Assembly: GCA_965249455.1 (NCBI GenBank)
Contig: OZ252236.1
Coordinates: 2,418,001-2,482,000, forward strand
Length of the DNA stretch: 64,000 nucleotides
Direction: 5' to 3'
Source of the DNA: Jiulongibacter sp024742395
Lineage (GTDB): Bacteria > Bacteroidota > Bacteroidia > Cytophagales > Spirosomataceae
The notes below the pieces were generated by a model, which searched no databases, had not been told where the DNA came from, and saw only the letters and a program-made list of their open reading frames with translations. Both the position numbers and the translations under genes were made by a program. Positions 8,585 to 17,474 of this stretch are shown here, in pieces (positions within the stretch are counted from its first letter, which is position 1; each line of letters opens with the position of its first letter).

Positions 8585-10147
8585 TTACCAGTTTTTGGGA
8601 GCCTCGGTGTATTTGACACCGTCAATTCGAATAACTTTCTTAGAATCAAAAAGCTGTGCCTTAGAGCCGTTGACTTCCAACATATAAATTTCGTATATAT
8701 CAGTAGGGAAATTAAATAAATTCAAACTGGCAATGGAATAGCCTGTTTGTCTAACAATTGAATGCTCTTTTCTGAATGGAGTCAATTCCCGGTGATTTGG
8801 GCCTACCACAAGTACATAATTTTCTGCTTGCAAATTCAATTCATTTTCATAGAACAATACAGCTTTTTCTGACAATGAGATACTGTCAATTTTGGCTATA
8901 TCTTCTACCGCATTTAAATCGGCTGTCAAGCTATCAAACGGAAGAGCGGCTGGTTGGTAACTCTCATACTTTCCTCCTTTTTGTTTCAAATTAAACAGGT
9001 CTGCTGTTCTTTCTGTAGAGGTGTTTTGAAAGTCGTCAATAAAACTAAACTGGGCATTAGCAAATAGAATAAAGGATACTCCCAGAATTAAAAAATCAAC
9101 TTTTCTCCAATTCTCTAATTGTTCTTTATAACTAAAAAGGAGACTGGTCCCCAATAATAAAAAACTATAAATCTTGTATTTGCTGGTGAGTAAAACCGCT
9201 CTTTCATAATCATTTCGGCTGATAGAAATCAATACCATGGTACCAATGAAAAAACCAACATAGGCTATATACACCAGGAGTTTTTGATTATTTCCTTTTT
9301 TAAAGAGAAGCTTAAAAAAGACTCTGATGGCAAAGAGTACGTTCAGCAGACCCAAAACCTGTGGTATTTTGATGGGTAGATTGAAATTTAAAAAAGGAGT
9401 GGAGAATGAGCCGGCAACAGCGAATAAGTTCAGGAAAAAGTCTTCAATATGTGGCCTTTGATTCATACCAAAGGTTTTAAAACCTATAAAATAAAAAATC
9501 AGGAAAAGAGAATGAATGAGTAACCAATACCACATCTTCATGCCTTCTCCGGCAAACAAGAGGATTATCAAGCCCAGAGGTGCCACCAGAACACCGTTCC
9601 CCGATGTAAAAAGGGAAATTAGAGAAATGAAAACTGCCAGAGAAAAGAAGAAATATTGGTGTTTCTCTGAAGATTGTCCAAAGATAAGTACCAAAAGACT
9701 TATTAGAGAAAAAGCGATCACCCAGTGGTTCTGTACTGAAGCCATGGCCCAAAGGCTGTTTTCTACTGTAGAACCATTGAAAATAAACAAAGCAAGACAA
9801 ATGAGAGGGACCCAAAACAAGTTAAATCGTTCCTTAAGATAAATGAAACTTGCCATGACGAATAGCAAAGCTGCTTGCCCAAGATACATCATGAATTTAA
9901 AGTCGAGATGACCAAGAAGGAGATTTGTTTTTAAGGCTGCAATTCGTGTTGTCGCTATTCTATGCTCATTGTGAAAACTAAATATGCTTCCGAAAGAAGA
10001 CAGTTTAAATTGATCTACAAATACTCTGATTGCGTGATCATCCCAATGGGGCACATTCACACCGTAACGGAAAACAAACCAAAAAGAGCCCAAAGCCAAA
10101 AGGCATAAGAAACTGTAGATGATAATATTTTGAACCTTTTCTGTCAT
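8585..10147 (-). CDS. polytopic membrane protein, unknown (glycan cluster)
   Basis: 520 residues with roughly ten to twelve hydrophobic segments over residues 1-370, then a soluble C-terminal part of about 150 residues. I recognise no catalytic motif. The layout of a multi-helix body with a C-terminal extracytoplasmic domain resembles GT39/GT-C-like or O-antigen-type membrane enzymes. N-terminal YGVNVPHWDDHAIR has an Asp-Asp pair in the first loop, reminiscent of GT-C fold enzymes. The ATG directly abuts the stop codon of the upstream GT39-like gene, so the two are coupled. Confidence 0.7.
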   Translation of the reverse strand: MTEKVQNIIIYSFLCLLALGSFWFVFRYGVNVPHWDDHAIRVFVDQFKLSSFGSIFSFHNEHRIATTRIAALKTNLLLGHLDFKFMMYLGQAALLFVMASFIYLKERFNLFWVPLICLALFIFNGSTVENSLWAMASVQNHWVIAFSLISLLVLIFGQSSEKHQYFFFSLAVFISLISLFTSGNGVLVAPLGLIILLFAGEGMKMWYWLLIHSLFLIFYFIGFKTFGMNQRPHIEDFFLNLFAVAGSFSTPFLNFNLPIKIPQVLGLLNVLFAIRVFFKLLFKKGNNQKLLVYIAYVGFFIGTMVLISISRNDYERAVLLTSKYKIYSFLLLGTSLLFSYKEQLENWRKVDFLILGVSFILFANAQFSFIDDFQNTSTERTADLFNLKQKGGKYESYQPAALPFDSLTADLNAVEDIAKIDSISLSEKAVLFYENELNLQAENYVLVVGPNHRELTPFRKEHSIVRQTGYSIASLNLFNFPTDIYEIYMLEVNGSKAQLFDSKKVIRIDGVKYTEAPKNW

Positions 10148-11884
10148 TTAATATCTGTATTTGGTGCCTTCAAAGTCGAAAAGCTCAATACGTTCATTGT
10201 TTGCTTTGACTAAAAATACTTTGTCAGGTTCATAGGGGTCTACTCTTTGAGGTATTTCCAGTTCTTTTGGAAGATAAAAATTTGTCATTTGAGCATCAAT
10301 CACACTCATTATGGGTTCTCTATCATCATAAAGAATTTCATCTGAAGGATAAACAATGGTATCACCTTCAGCAGCCATACTTACTATTTTTTCTGCTATA
10401 ACCGGGTAGGGGTTGGCTTTTCTAGGCTCGGCATAATTTGAGAAATATCGCGGCTGTGTATCTTGATAGATGCTCTTAATCAAGAAACCAATTTGAATGG
10501 CCTGACCAATAATAGCGATATATATCCATGCTTTCCATGTAAGATTTTGTTTTAAGCTGTTCTTATAAAGCAGGGCTACGAATATCAAACAAAAAGAATA
10601 AGCAAACCCGGCATACCGAACCATCACTCTAAAAGTATTGCCATCTTGCAAGGCATACAATACCAAAAACAGTATAGGCAAAATGGATAAGGAACTGATA
10701 AAGAGAAAAGGCTTTCTCCGGCTTCCTTTTGTCTCTCGCCAGGCATATCTGAATGCAATGACTGAAATACCCAAATTAAGAATGAAAATAGGTAGAAATG
10801 GTTCTTGAAACTGTGTGGGAAGTAAGGAGAGAATAAAGAGTGTTGCAGCAGCAATATGTTTAAACAGAGGTTTGAGGTTAAGATTATAAACAGCTACCGC
10901 AGCCAAAAACATGGCAGAAGCCGCTAACCCAATTTTTTTACCGGTTATTTCCTGATAAAAGCCATCAATATTGATAAACATAGCAGAGATCACATGCCGA
11001 ATCTGTAGTGTTACGTTTGTAAAGGTGGTTTTTGACAAATATTCGTAAGGTGAAGATTCCGCCATTTCATTATAAACCCTTACCGAATTGGCCACATATT
11101 CGAATATGTATTTGCCTCCGGGACATAAAATCCAGGCTAAAACTGTAACAGTAGGTATCAGCATGGCAATAAAGAAACCAATAAAGGTGCTTTTGCTACC
11201 TCTGTAAAGAAATAAATACAAAAAGTGGATAACAAAAAGTGTTATGGTAGAGAGGTGATTCATTTCGCATATTGCAGCTGAAATGCCATAAACTATAAGG
11301 CACAACCACCAATCTCGGCTTTTTGTGGCCTCCCGTAAATACTTCAGAAAAAAGTGGGTAGATAGGAGAGCAAAAAAGAATAATACGGCGTAGTTTCTCG
11401 CTACCTGTGCATAGGAGATTAACATTGGTGAGAATGTGGCCAATGTAGCAGCCACCAGTGCCAACCCTTTATCTTCAAAATGTGTTTTAACAAAGGTGTA
11501 TATTAATGGAATGATACCTAGTGAAAATAATAGAGGTAACATTCGTAAGGAGGAGTCTGAAACCCCAAAGAGCAGAGTCCACCAGTGCAGGATATAAGTA
11601 AAAAAGGCACCGTTTCCGGTATCTACTCTGGCAATGGCATCATAGAAATCAGAGAGTTTCTTCTTTGACCAAAATTCCTTGGTAGTAAAATACTTTGAGT
11701 CCGGATTCCTGACAGAGTCTTTTTGATTGTTCCCTTGATAACTTGTGAATTGACTGACAAACAGGCTGTATTTCTCATCACCCGCCAGCCCAAATTTATC
11801 CAGACCATTAAACCGTAAAAAGAACCCGATAACAACCAATAGTAGGAGGAAGAAACTATGATTGTTTTTGAGGTTTAGGGTCAT
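10148..11884 (-). CDS. glycosyltransferase family 39-like (ArnT/PMT type) protein
   Basis: 578 residues with about 11-13 membrane helices. The first periplasmic loop has the GT39/PMT hallmark in RFNGLDKFGLAGDEKYS, where Asp-Glu is the likely catalytic pair. A soluble C-terminal segment follows the last helix. GT-C enzymes of this type transfer sugars from polyprenyl-phosphate donors to lipid A, proteins or glycans on the periplasmic face. First gene of the four-gene cluster running down to 7302. The acceptor is unknown. Confidence 0.83.
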   Translation of the reverse strand: MTLNLKNNHSFFLLLLVVIGFFLRFNGLDKFGLAGDEKYSLFVSQFTSYQGNNQKDSVRNPDSKYFTTKEFWSKKKLSDFYDAIARVDTGNGAFFTYILHWWTLLFGVSDSSLRMLPLLFSLGIIPLIYTFVKTHFEDKGLALVAATLATFSPMLISYAQVARNYAVLFFFALLSTHFFLKYLREATKSRDWWLCLIVYGISAAICEMNHLSTITLFVIHFLYLFLYRGSKSTFIGFFIAMLIPTVTVLAWILCPGGKYIFEYVANSVRVYNEMAESSPYEYLSKTTFTNVTLQIRHVISAMFINIDGFYQEITGKKIGLAASAMFLAAVAVYNLNLKPLFKHIAAATLFILSLLPTQFQEPFLPIFILNLGISVIAFRYAWRETKGSRRKPFLFISSLSILPILFLVLYALQDGNTFRVMVRYAGFAYSFCLIFVALLYKNSLKQNLTWKAWIYIAIIGQAIQIGFLIKSIYQDTQPRYFSNYAEPRKANPYPVIAEKIVSMAAEGDTIVYPSDEILYDDREPIMSVIDAQMTNFYLPKELEIPQRVDPYEPDKVFLVKANNERIELFDFEGTKYRY

Positions 11885-11934
11885 CTATTGAAATTCTCTT
11901 CTTGAACAAGGTTTTGAGTACATCGCAAAACTAA

Positions 11935-14004
11935 TCACAATTTGAGAATGGTGAACTCCACGCGTCGGTTTTTCTTTCTTGTTTCCGGAGTAGAATTGCT
12001 GGAAATAGGATTCATTGGTCCCCATGACTTAGTTTCTATTCTGTTTCTGTTAATACCTCCTTCTTTAACCAAATAATCCCTTACCGCATTTACTCTATTC
12101 TCCGCAAGCTTTACATTTAACGTGAAATTACCTTGATTATCTGTGTATCCCTCCAGTAGTACTCGCATGGTAGGATACTCTGTCATAATCTTAATGATTC
12201 GTTGTAATTCGGCATAGGAATCCTCCTTGATTTCGTATTTTCCTTGATCGAAGAATAAATTCTGAAGTATCATTCGATGACCTTCACGTATTGGCGTGAG
12301 TTCATAATCTCTGATTAGCTCACTGGACTCCAATGACTGTAAAAGATTAATGGAGTCTTCTATACTTAAGAAACCTGTACCGGAAAGGTCAATGGTATAG
12401 CGATAACCTACCGGTAGAATGGCTTTGTAGGTTCCTTTCTCCAGATCTCTTTCTATATCTACTCGATAGTTCGACGTAGAGTCATTTTTACCGGTAATGA
12501 TAATGGGCAGATCAATAGGTTTATTATTGGAGATATCTGTAATACGACCCCTTATGATGGTCATAGATTCGGGTTTAATAGATTCAAACAATTTGATTTT
12601 GAATATATCTTCTTCTCCGAAAGAATTGTCTCTGGAGCTCATGAAGGCAAAGTCACCAGAAGCAGGGATAGAAAAATAGCCGTCCCATTTAGACGAGTTT
12701 ATTTTAGAACCAAGATTCAGTGGTTTTGACCAGTTTTTCCAGGTATCGTCGAGCCTGCGTGTTACAAAAATGTCTGCATCCCCGTATCCGGGATGCCCGG
12801 CAGAGTTAAAGTAAAGCGTTTTCTTATCTGCTGAAAGAAAAGGAGACCCTTCATCATCTGCAGTGTTAATAATGGGGCCTAAATTAAGGGGGAGTGAAAA
12901 ACTACCGTCTGGTTTCTTAAATGAAACGTATAAGTCTTTGCCCCCAAAGGTTTGGCTACGCTGAAGTCCCATAATCAGGATACTTTCGTCGTAACTTATG
13001 GCATATTCGGTTTTGACTTCAGTTTTTTCCGTTTTAGGGTTTTTCTGACCCATTGCATGGAAATTGTCTATTTCCACTTTCTCGGGAATACTCCAGCCAT
13101 CAGGTGTAAAGGTAGTTTTTGATAAGCCAGCCAAAAGTTTCCCGCTTGGGTGATAGACATTGAGAATATACAGGGAATTACCATCTGCTGAGGCTGTGGC
13201 AGCGGCATTGTCAAGCTCATTATTTATTGGCGGGCCAATATTATTGGGTACAGTCCACTTACCCAATGGATCTAATTTTGAGTACCATATGTCTTGAGCA
13301 ATAGCGTCTTCTCCATCCATTTTTATATTATCTGGATGTTCAAGGCGAGTAAAATAAAGAGTATTCCCATCAGGGGTAATGATAGGAGCCACCTCTCCAT
13401 AAGGTGAGTTTACTACCATTCCCAGATTTTCTTTTTGAAGGTTTTTGGGAACATCATCTGCTATGTTAATATCGAAATTTATGAATTCAGTGGCGTCTGA
13501 AATGGCAATGGCATCAATTTGTTTTTCGCCCTTTGAAATTCTGTGATTGATGACAAGCTTTATCGCATTTAATGGCTTTTCAGGAACCTCTTCCGGAAAA
13601 ACTCTCCAAAACCTTTTGCTGCTATTAGTAGCATTTCCTGTACTTTGATACAGCAAATATTCATTGTTTTCTTCATCATAACCGAAAATACGGGCTACTG
13701 CTCCGGGGTTAACATTTTCAATTATTGCAACTTGCAAAACCCTGATAGCCTTCTCAAAGCCTACCTTGATATAATCTTCTCCAAAATCAGAGCCGTTAGG
13801 TTGCCACGCAGCCGGAGAGGGAACCATTTGGGGATAAACACTAGGTGTACCCAAAATCTGAATAGCTCTGTTTTTCGGGCTATAGAACTGATCGGTATGC
13901 TCAGAGGAAACCTCCAATACTTTATCAGCCCAAAGTACAGTTTGTGCTCTCGCAAAAGAGACTACTGTGAAGAAAATTAATGCTAAAAGGTGTTTACTGG
14001 ACAT
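11935..14004 (-). CDS. OmpA-family outer-membrane protein with PD40 beta-propeller
   Basis: About 689 residues. The signal peptide is clear from the Met at 14004 (MSSKHLLALIFFTVVSFARA). The open frame extends to a TTG at 14031, but the ATG is the better start. The middle holds several PD40/WD40-like repeats (YFTRLEHPDN, LYFNSAGHPGYGDADIF, FAFMSSRDNSFGEEDIF). A short carboxypeptidase-regulatory-like domain lies at about 480-570. The C-terminal OmpA domain binds peptidoglycan (GYTDNQGN, LAENRVNAVRDYL, KKNRRVEF). Such proteins tether the outer membrane to the wall; PorE of type IX secretion has a similar mix, but I cannot assign that role here. A separate unit, 50 bp from the GT39 cluster. Confidence 0.85.
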   Translation of the reverse strand: MSSKHLLALIFFTVVSFARAQTVLWADKVLEVSSEHTDQFYSPKNRAIQILGTPSVYPQMVPSPAAWQPNGSDFGEDYIKVGFEKAIRVLQVAIIENVNPGAVARIFGYDEENNEYLLYQSTGNATNSSKRFWRVFPEEVPEKPLNAIKLVINHRISKGEKQIDAIAISDATEFINFDINIADDVPKNLQKENLGMVVNSPYGEVAPIITPDGNTLYFTRLEHPDNIKMDGEDAIAQDIWYSKLDPLGKWTVPNNIGPPINNELDNAAATASADGNSLYILNVYHPSGKLLAGLSKTTFTPDGWSIPEKVEIDNFHAMGQKNPKTEKTEVKTEYAISYDESILIMGLQRSQTFGGKDLYVSFKKPDGSFSLPLNLGPIINTADDEGSPFLSADKKTLYFNSAGHPGYGDADIFVTRRLDDTWKNWSKPLNLGSKINSSKWDGYFSIPASGDFAFMSSRDNSFGEEDIFKIKLFESIKPESMTIIRGRITDISNNKPIDLPIIITGKNDSTSNYRVDIERDLEKGTYKAILPVGYRYTIDLSGTGFLSIEDSINLLQSLESSELIRDYELTPIREGHRMILQNLFFDQGKYEIKEDSYAELQRIIKIMTEYPTMRVLLEGYTDNQGNFTLNVKLAENRVNAVRDYLVKEGGINRNRIETKSWGPMNPISSNSTPETRKKNRRVEFTILKL

Positions 14005-14237
14005 TCCTGATTCGGGATATAATTTACCCAACAGCTAAGTTATCAATTCTTTCTCCATCTTTCAATGTGGACAATAATAGAGACGTACTAATTCTTTAAA
14101 TGTTTCATGGCTTACTTGTTTTTTACTCATAACTGTAAATTTCAACTATAAAGATACGACGTAGACAAAAAGTTAATTCTAATAAACCAGTTTGTACCTA
14201 CTTTGCGTTAATAGAAAAAAATAAACCGCCTTTGCCC

Positions 14238-15296
14238 ATGCGAGTACCGTTCCTCGCTTTTCTTATCTTTTTGATGTATGTATTGCCATCGCAAGCTCAA
14301 ATCAGCCTTGATCTGAGGGATAAATCCTACAATATTGCAGCAGAGGAATATTATATAGATCAGGTCGTAGATTTAAGAGAATCACAATATTTTTTAGGTA
14401 AAGTTTATCTGAGAAATCGCTCAAAAGTTGATATGAACCTATCTGGCGGCACAGAAAGTGCTTTTTTAAAACATGCCAGCAAGGGCGTAAAGCAATCAAG
14501 AAATGGTGTTCCGTTAATTATAAAAATAAATGCGTTAAGCTTTACTGAAAATGAAGGTAGAAACGGCTTAATAGAAGGCCAGGCAAGGTTAGAACTATCT
14601 GTTTTTGCTTTATTTGATGGTAAAGAGGTGGAAGTTTGCAGAGCAAGAAGTGGTTCTAGTTATAACAGATCTTTAGGCACCGCACACGAAGAAGCCTATG
14701 AACCATTGCTTGTTCAAATGTGGATTTCCTGTATGGAGTACACAGATTCTTACATAAATAAAAATAAAGAAAAACTGGAGGTATTTAACCGTGGATCACA
14801 AGTAATCATTAAACCGTTTCAAACCAGGAATAGCCGAGATACAGTTCATTACTATTCCAGAAAAGTTACTTGGGCCGATTTTAAGGCTTCTCCGCCATAT
14901 AGTTCGAAATTTGCGGCAGCTATTTTTCCAAGTATTGGCATTGGAACCTCACTATCAATTATAAACGGCAAGCTAACAGCTGTAATTCAGCCCCATGTTT
15001 TTATGATTCCCAGTCAAAGTTGGGCCAAAAAGTCATCGCAAGATGATGCCTCACTTAATCACGAGCAATTACACTTCGACATCGCCATGGTAGCCATGCA
15101 AAGGCTCTTAAAGAGGCTTGAGAAGCTGGAAGCCAAAACCATGGATGATTTAAGCAGTATGATTCAATACGAGTACCTTAAAGCCTACACTGAAATGAAC
15201 CGACTGCAGGAGCAATATGATACAGAATCACAACACAACCTGAATGAATTCGGCCAAGCCAAATGGAAAAAACAAGTAAGGGAGTGGTTGGAGTGA
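14238..15296 (+). CDS. secreted DUF922-like predicted zinc protease
   Basis: 352 residues from the ATG at 14238; an in-frame TTG two codons earlier is less likely. Signal peptide (MRVPFLAFLIFLMYVLPSQAQ). The C-terminal half matches what I know of DUF922: KVTWADFKASPP, then a conserved Ser/Ala-rich stretch, then LNHEQLHFDIA, where HEQLH is a zinc-binding HExxH. The N-terminal half (about 25-190) is not recognised. Periplasmic or surface role; substrate unknown. Divergent from the OmpA/PD40 gene. Confidence 0.72.
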   Translation: MRVPFLAFLIFLMYVLPSQAQISLDLRDKSYNIAAEEYYIDQVVDLRESQYFLGKVYLRNRSKVDMNLSGGTESAFLKHASKGVKQSRNGVPLIIKINALSFTENEGRNGLIEGQARLELSVFALFDGKEVEVCRARSGSSYNRSLGTAHEEAYEPLLVQMWISCMEYTDSYINKNKEKLEVFNRGSQVIIKPFQTRNSRDTVHYYSRKVTWADFKASPPYSSKFAAAIFPSIGIGTSLSIINGKLTAVIQPHVFMIPSQSWAKKSSQDDASLNHEQLHFDIAMVAMQRLLKRLEKLEAKTMDDLSSMIQYEYLKAYTEMNRLQEQYDTESQHNLNEFGQAKWKKQVREWLE

Positions 15297-15347
15297 GTTC
15301 ATTTTACCGTATAATAATTATTTTATGATTTGAAAATTGGTATTCAT

Positions 15348-16142
15348 ATGTTTATAAAAGAAAAACTTATGAATAGTAAGGATTTTGAACTTAGAGAACT
15401 TTATAACAGGCATTCCGGATATTTAGCTCCTATTTCACAAGGCTCTTCTTCAATTAAGATTGAAGAGATTATTGCTTCGTTTTTTTGTCCTGGACCTTTT
15501 TATTATACGATTTTAGATAGCCCGAGTTTGATTTTTGACAGCTGTAGCAATAGTATTTTGAATATACTAGGAAAAGACTTGACGGGATTCCCCGTAGAAG
15601 AAATGTTGACATTTTTTCATCCCGACGATATGCCTTTTGTAGTAAAAGGTGAGGAAAAGGCAGCACGTTTTTTAACCGGATTAGCAACTCCCGATGATGT
15701 TTTAAATTACAAAATAACTTACTGTTATCGAAGTAGATTACCGAATGGAGAGTATGCTCTTTTCAGTATTCAGAATAATGCTGTAGCGGTCAATAGTGGT
15801 GGTTCCTTGTTGAAAGTTTTAGGTGTTCACACAAATATTAGTCACATAACTAATATTAACAATCATAAAATATCTTTTATTGGTCTTAATGGAAGAGAAT
15901 CTTATTTAGGTCTTGGCGTTGAATCTAATATTAGAAATAGTAGTCCAATTAAAATATTTACAAAGAGAGAGTTAGAGGTTATAAGGCTTTTGGGAGAGGG
16001 CTTAACTGCCTTACAAATTGCAGAAAAGCTGTTTGTATCAGTGGAAACAATAATTAGTCATAAAAAAAACGCAATGACCCGAAATAATTGTAAGAATAGT
16101 AATCAGCTTGTGGCTTTAGCTATAAAGGAAGGAGTTGTTTAG
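15348..16142 (+). CDS. PAS-domain LuxR-type transcription regulator
   Basis: About 264 residues. The N-terminal ~190 residues look like a PAS-type sensor (SCSNSILNILGKDLTGFPVEEML; FFHPDDMPFV). The C terminus is a GerE/LuxR helix-turn-helix: TKRELEVIRLLGEGLTALQIAEKLFVSVETI, then HKKNAM. There is no receiver domain. Starts are possible at ATG 15348 or ATG 15369; an upstream TTG at 15330 is unlikely. It converges with a related PAS-LuxR gene, three bases between stops. The signal is unknown. Confidence 0.82.
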   Translation: MFIKEKLMNSKDFELRELYNRHSGYLAPISQGSSSIKIEEIIASFFCPGPFYYTILDSPSLIFDSCSNSILNILGKDLTGFPVEEMLTFFHPDDMPFVVKGEEKAARFLTGLATPDDVLNYKITYCYRSRLPNGEYALFSIQNNAVAVNSGGSLLKVLGVHTNISHITNINNHKISFIGLNGRESYLGLGVESNIRNSSPIKIFTKRELEVIRLLGEGLTALQIAEKLFVSVETIISHKKNAMTRNNCKNSNQLVALAIKEGVV

Positions 16143-16145
16143 ATA

Positions 16146-16841
16146 TTAGATTATTATGGTAAATGCCCTGGCAATTTTGTCCAATTCAATCCTTTTGGAT
16201 GTACCCATTTTTTTAAAAATATGTTCACAATGCTTTTTGACAGTTTTTTCGTCTATATAAAGGAGAAAAGCAATTTCTTTTCGAGCCAATTCTTTACCAA
16301 GCATTTTTAGAATTTCTTTCTCCCTTTTGGTTAGGTTGTTAAAGCGAGTGAAGTATTTTTCGAAAACTCTGTTGGTTTCAAAAATGTCATTAACCTTTTG
16401 AGATAAATCGGCTAATCGTTCAGGTAAAAGTGAAACAGAAATAAATTCATTATCGTTAAGTATTTTTGTTGAGGTTAAATAAAAGAAGGGCTTGTCGTTC
16501 TTTTTGACCTTCCAGTCTTGGAAAAAGGGAACAATTAAATCTTTATCATCCTCTGCTAATTTTTGCATTAATCTAGGAAATGTCTTTTCAATAGTATAAT
16601 TACTTTGATGCCTTTGTAAAATCTTAAGTCCATCTGTGCGAATTTCTTCCAGGGAATAGCCTATAAAATCACATCCTGTTTTTGACAAATAGGTCATTTC
16701 AAGATTTTCTCTTTTGTTTATGTGCATTATTCCTGGAACAAAGTCTGCGATGTCATCAAGTGTTATCACACCTTGTTCAAGTAATTGTGAAAGTCTAAAA
16801 AGTTTTCTTTGAGAATCAATAATGGTTTCATTTTCAGTCAT
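16146..16841 (-). CDS. PAS-like LuxR-type transcription regulator
   Basis: 231 residues with the same plan as its convergent neighbour: an N-terminal PAS-like region (YLSKTGCDFIGYSLEEI; KILQRHQSNY) and a C-terminal LuxR helix-turn-helix (LTKREKEILKMLGKELARKEIAFLLYIDEKTV, in two parts, then KKHCEHIFKKM). A perfect 20-bp inverted repeat lies 34 bp upstream of its ATG and is a candidate autoregulatory operator. Its targets and signal are unknown. Confidence 0.8.
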   Translation of the reverse strand: MTENETIIDSQRKLFRLSQLLEQGVITLDDIADFVPGIMHINKRENLEMTYLSKTGCDFIGYSLEEIRTDGLKILQRHQSNYTIEKTFPRLMQKLAEDDKDLIVPFFQDWKVKKNDKPFFYLTSTKILNDNEFISVSLLPERLADLSQKVNDIFETNRVFEKYFTRFNNLTKREKEILKMLGKELARKEIAFLLYIDEKTVKKHCEHIFKKMGTSKRIELDKIARAFTIII

Positions 16842-17165
16842 TTTGAGATTTGTTTAGATTGATACCTTTCAGAAAATACGCCATTTGGCGTATTGATCTT
16901 AAAGTCAATTATATTTTCCTTTGTCATCAGGTAATTATATGATAGCTAGGAATATTTGTTAAAGTCATTATTCAAATAAGACTAATAATTCCCCATTTCT
17001 GGGGATTTTAGAGAGCTGTGAAAACGTTTAAATTTGACTATCCAAGGTACTGTAGGGAATGCTGAAAATATAGGGGTAAAATACCCTATTAAATACGGGG
17101 ATTTATATCCAACCATAGCCATTTAATTAAAGGATATTTGCTTAGAAAATTAATTCTAATTGACC
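16842..17165. promoter_or_regulatory. intergenic regulatory region with three inverted repeats
   Basis: 324 bp without a gene, between the PAS-LuxR gene (leftward) and the LytTR gene (rightward). Besides the perfect palindrome at 16875-16894 it holds TCCCC-atttct-GGGGA (16990-17005) and GGGTA-AAA-TACCC (17074-17086). A GATATTTG box about 30 bp before the LytTR ATG may be its -7 element. The density of symmetric sites suggests control from both sides. Confidence 0.5.
16875..16894. promoter_or_regulatory. perfect inverted repeat, candidate operator
   Basis: AATACGCCA-TT-TGGCGTATT: nine-base arms, two-base spacer, no mismatches. LuxR/GerE dimers bind symmetric sites of about this size. It lies 34 bp upstream of the leftward PAS-LuxR gene, so autoregulation is the simplest reading. 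It is not followed by a T-run, so a terminator is unlikely. Confidence 0.5.
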
Positions 17166-17474
17166 ATGAAACTAAAAGAAATTGAACCACAAAGAATTCT
17201 ATACCTCAGGGGTGTAGTGAATTACACTGAATTTTATTTCAAAGATGGAAAGAAGTTCGTGTCTAGTTTTACATTAAAACATCATCAAGAAAGCCTCTCA
17301 CATTTCTTACGTGTTAGCAAATCGCACTTATTAAATCCCAGCTCTATAAAACGTATACACTATTACGGTAGCGAAAGAGAAGTCGAGCTAAATACTGGGA
17401 AACGGGTTAAAGTAAGTAGAAGAAGGAGGATAGTTTTAGAATCTATTAACATCTCAAAAAAAACTGAATCATGA
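17166..17474 (+). CDS. stand-alone LytTR DNA-binding protein (A)
   Basis: 102 residues from the ATG at 17166 (a TTG two codons earlier is less likely). The whole protein is a LytTR domain: LYLRGVVNYTEFYF, SSFTLKHHQESL, KSHLLNPSSIKRI, KRVKVSRRRR. There is no receiver or membrane domain, so it is not a classic two-component output. Its stop overlaps the ATG of the LRR protein gene by four bases (ATGA), which couples their translation. It probably regulates the downstream surface-protein operon, an inference from position. Two relatives lie at 27828 and 29674. Confidence 0.87.
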   Translation: MKLKEIEPQRILYLRGVVNYTEFYFKDGKKFVSSFTLKHHQESLSHFLRVSKSHLLNPSSIKRIHYYGSEREVELNTGKRVKVSRRRRIVLESINISKKTES

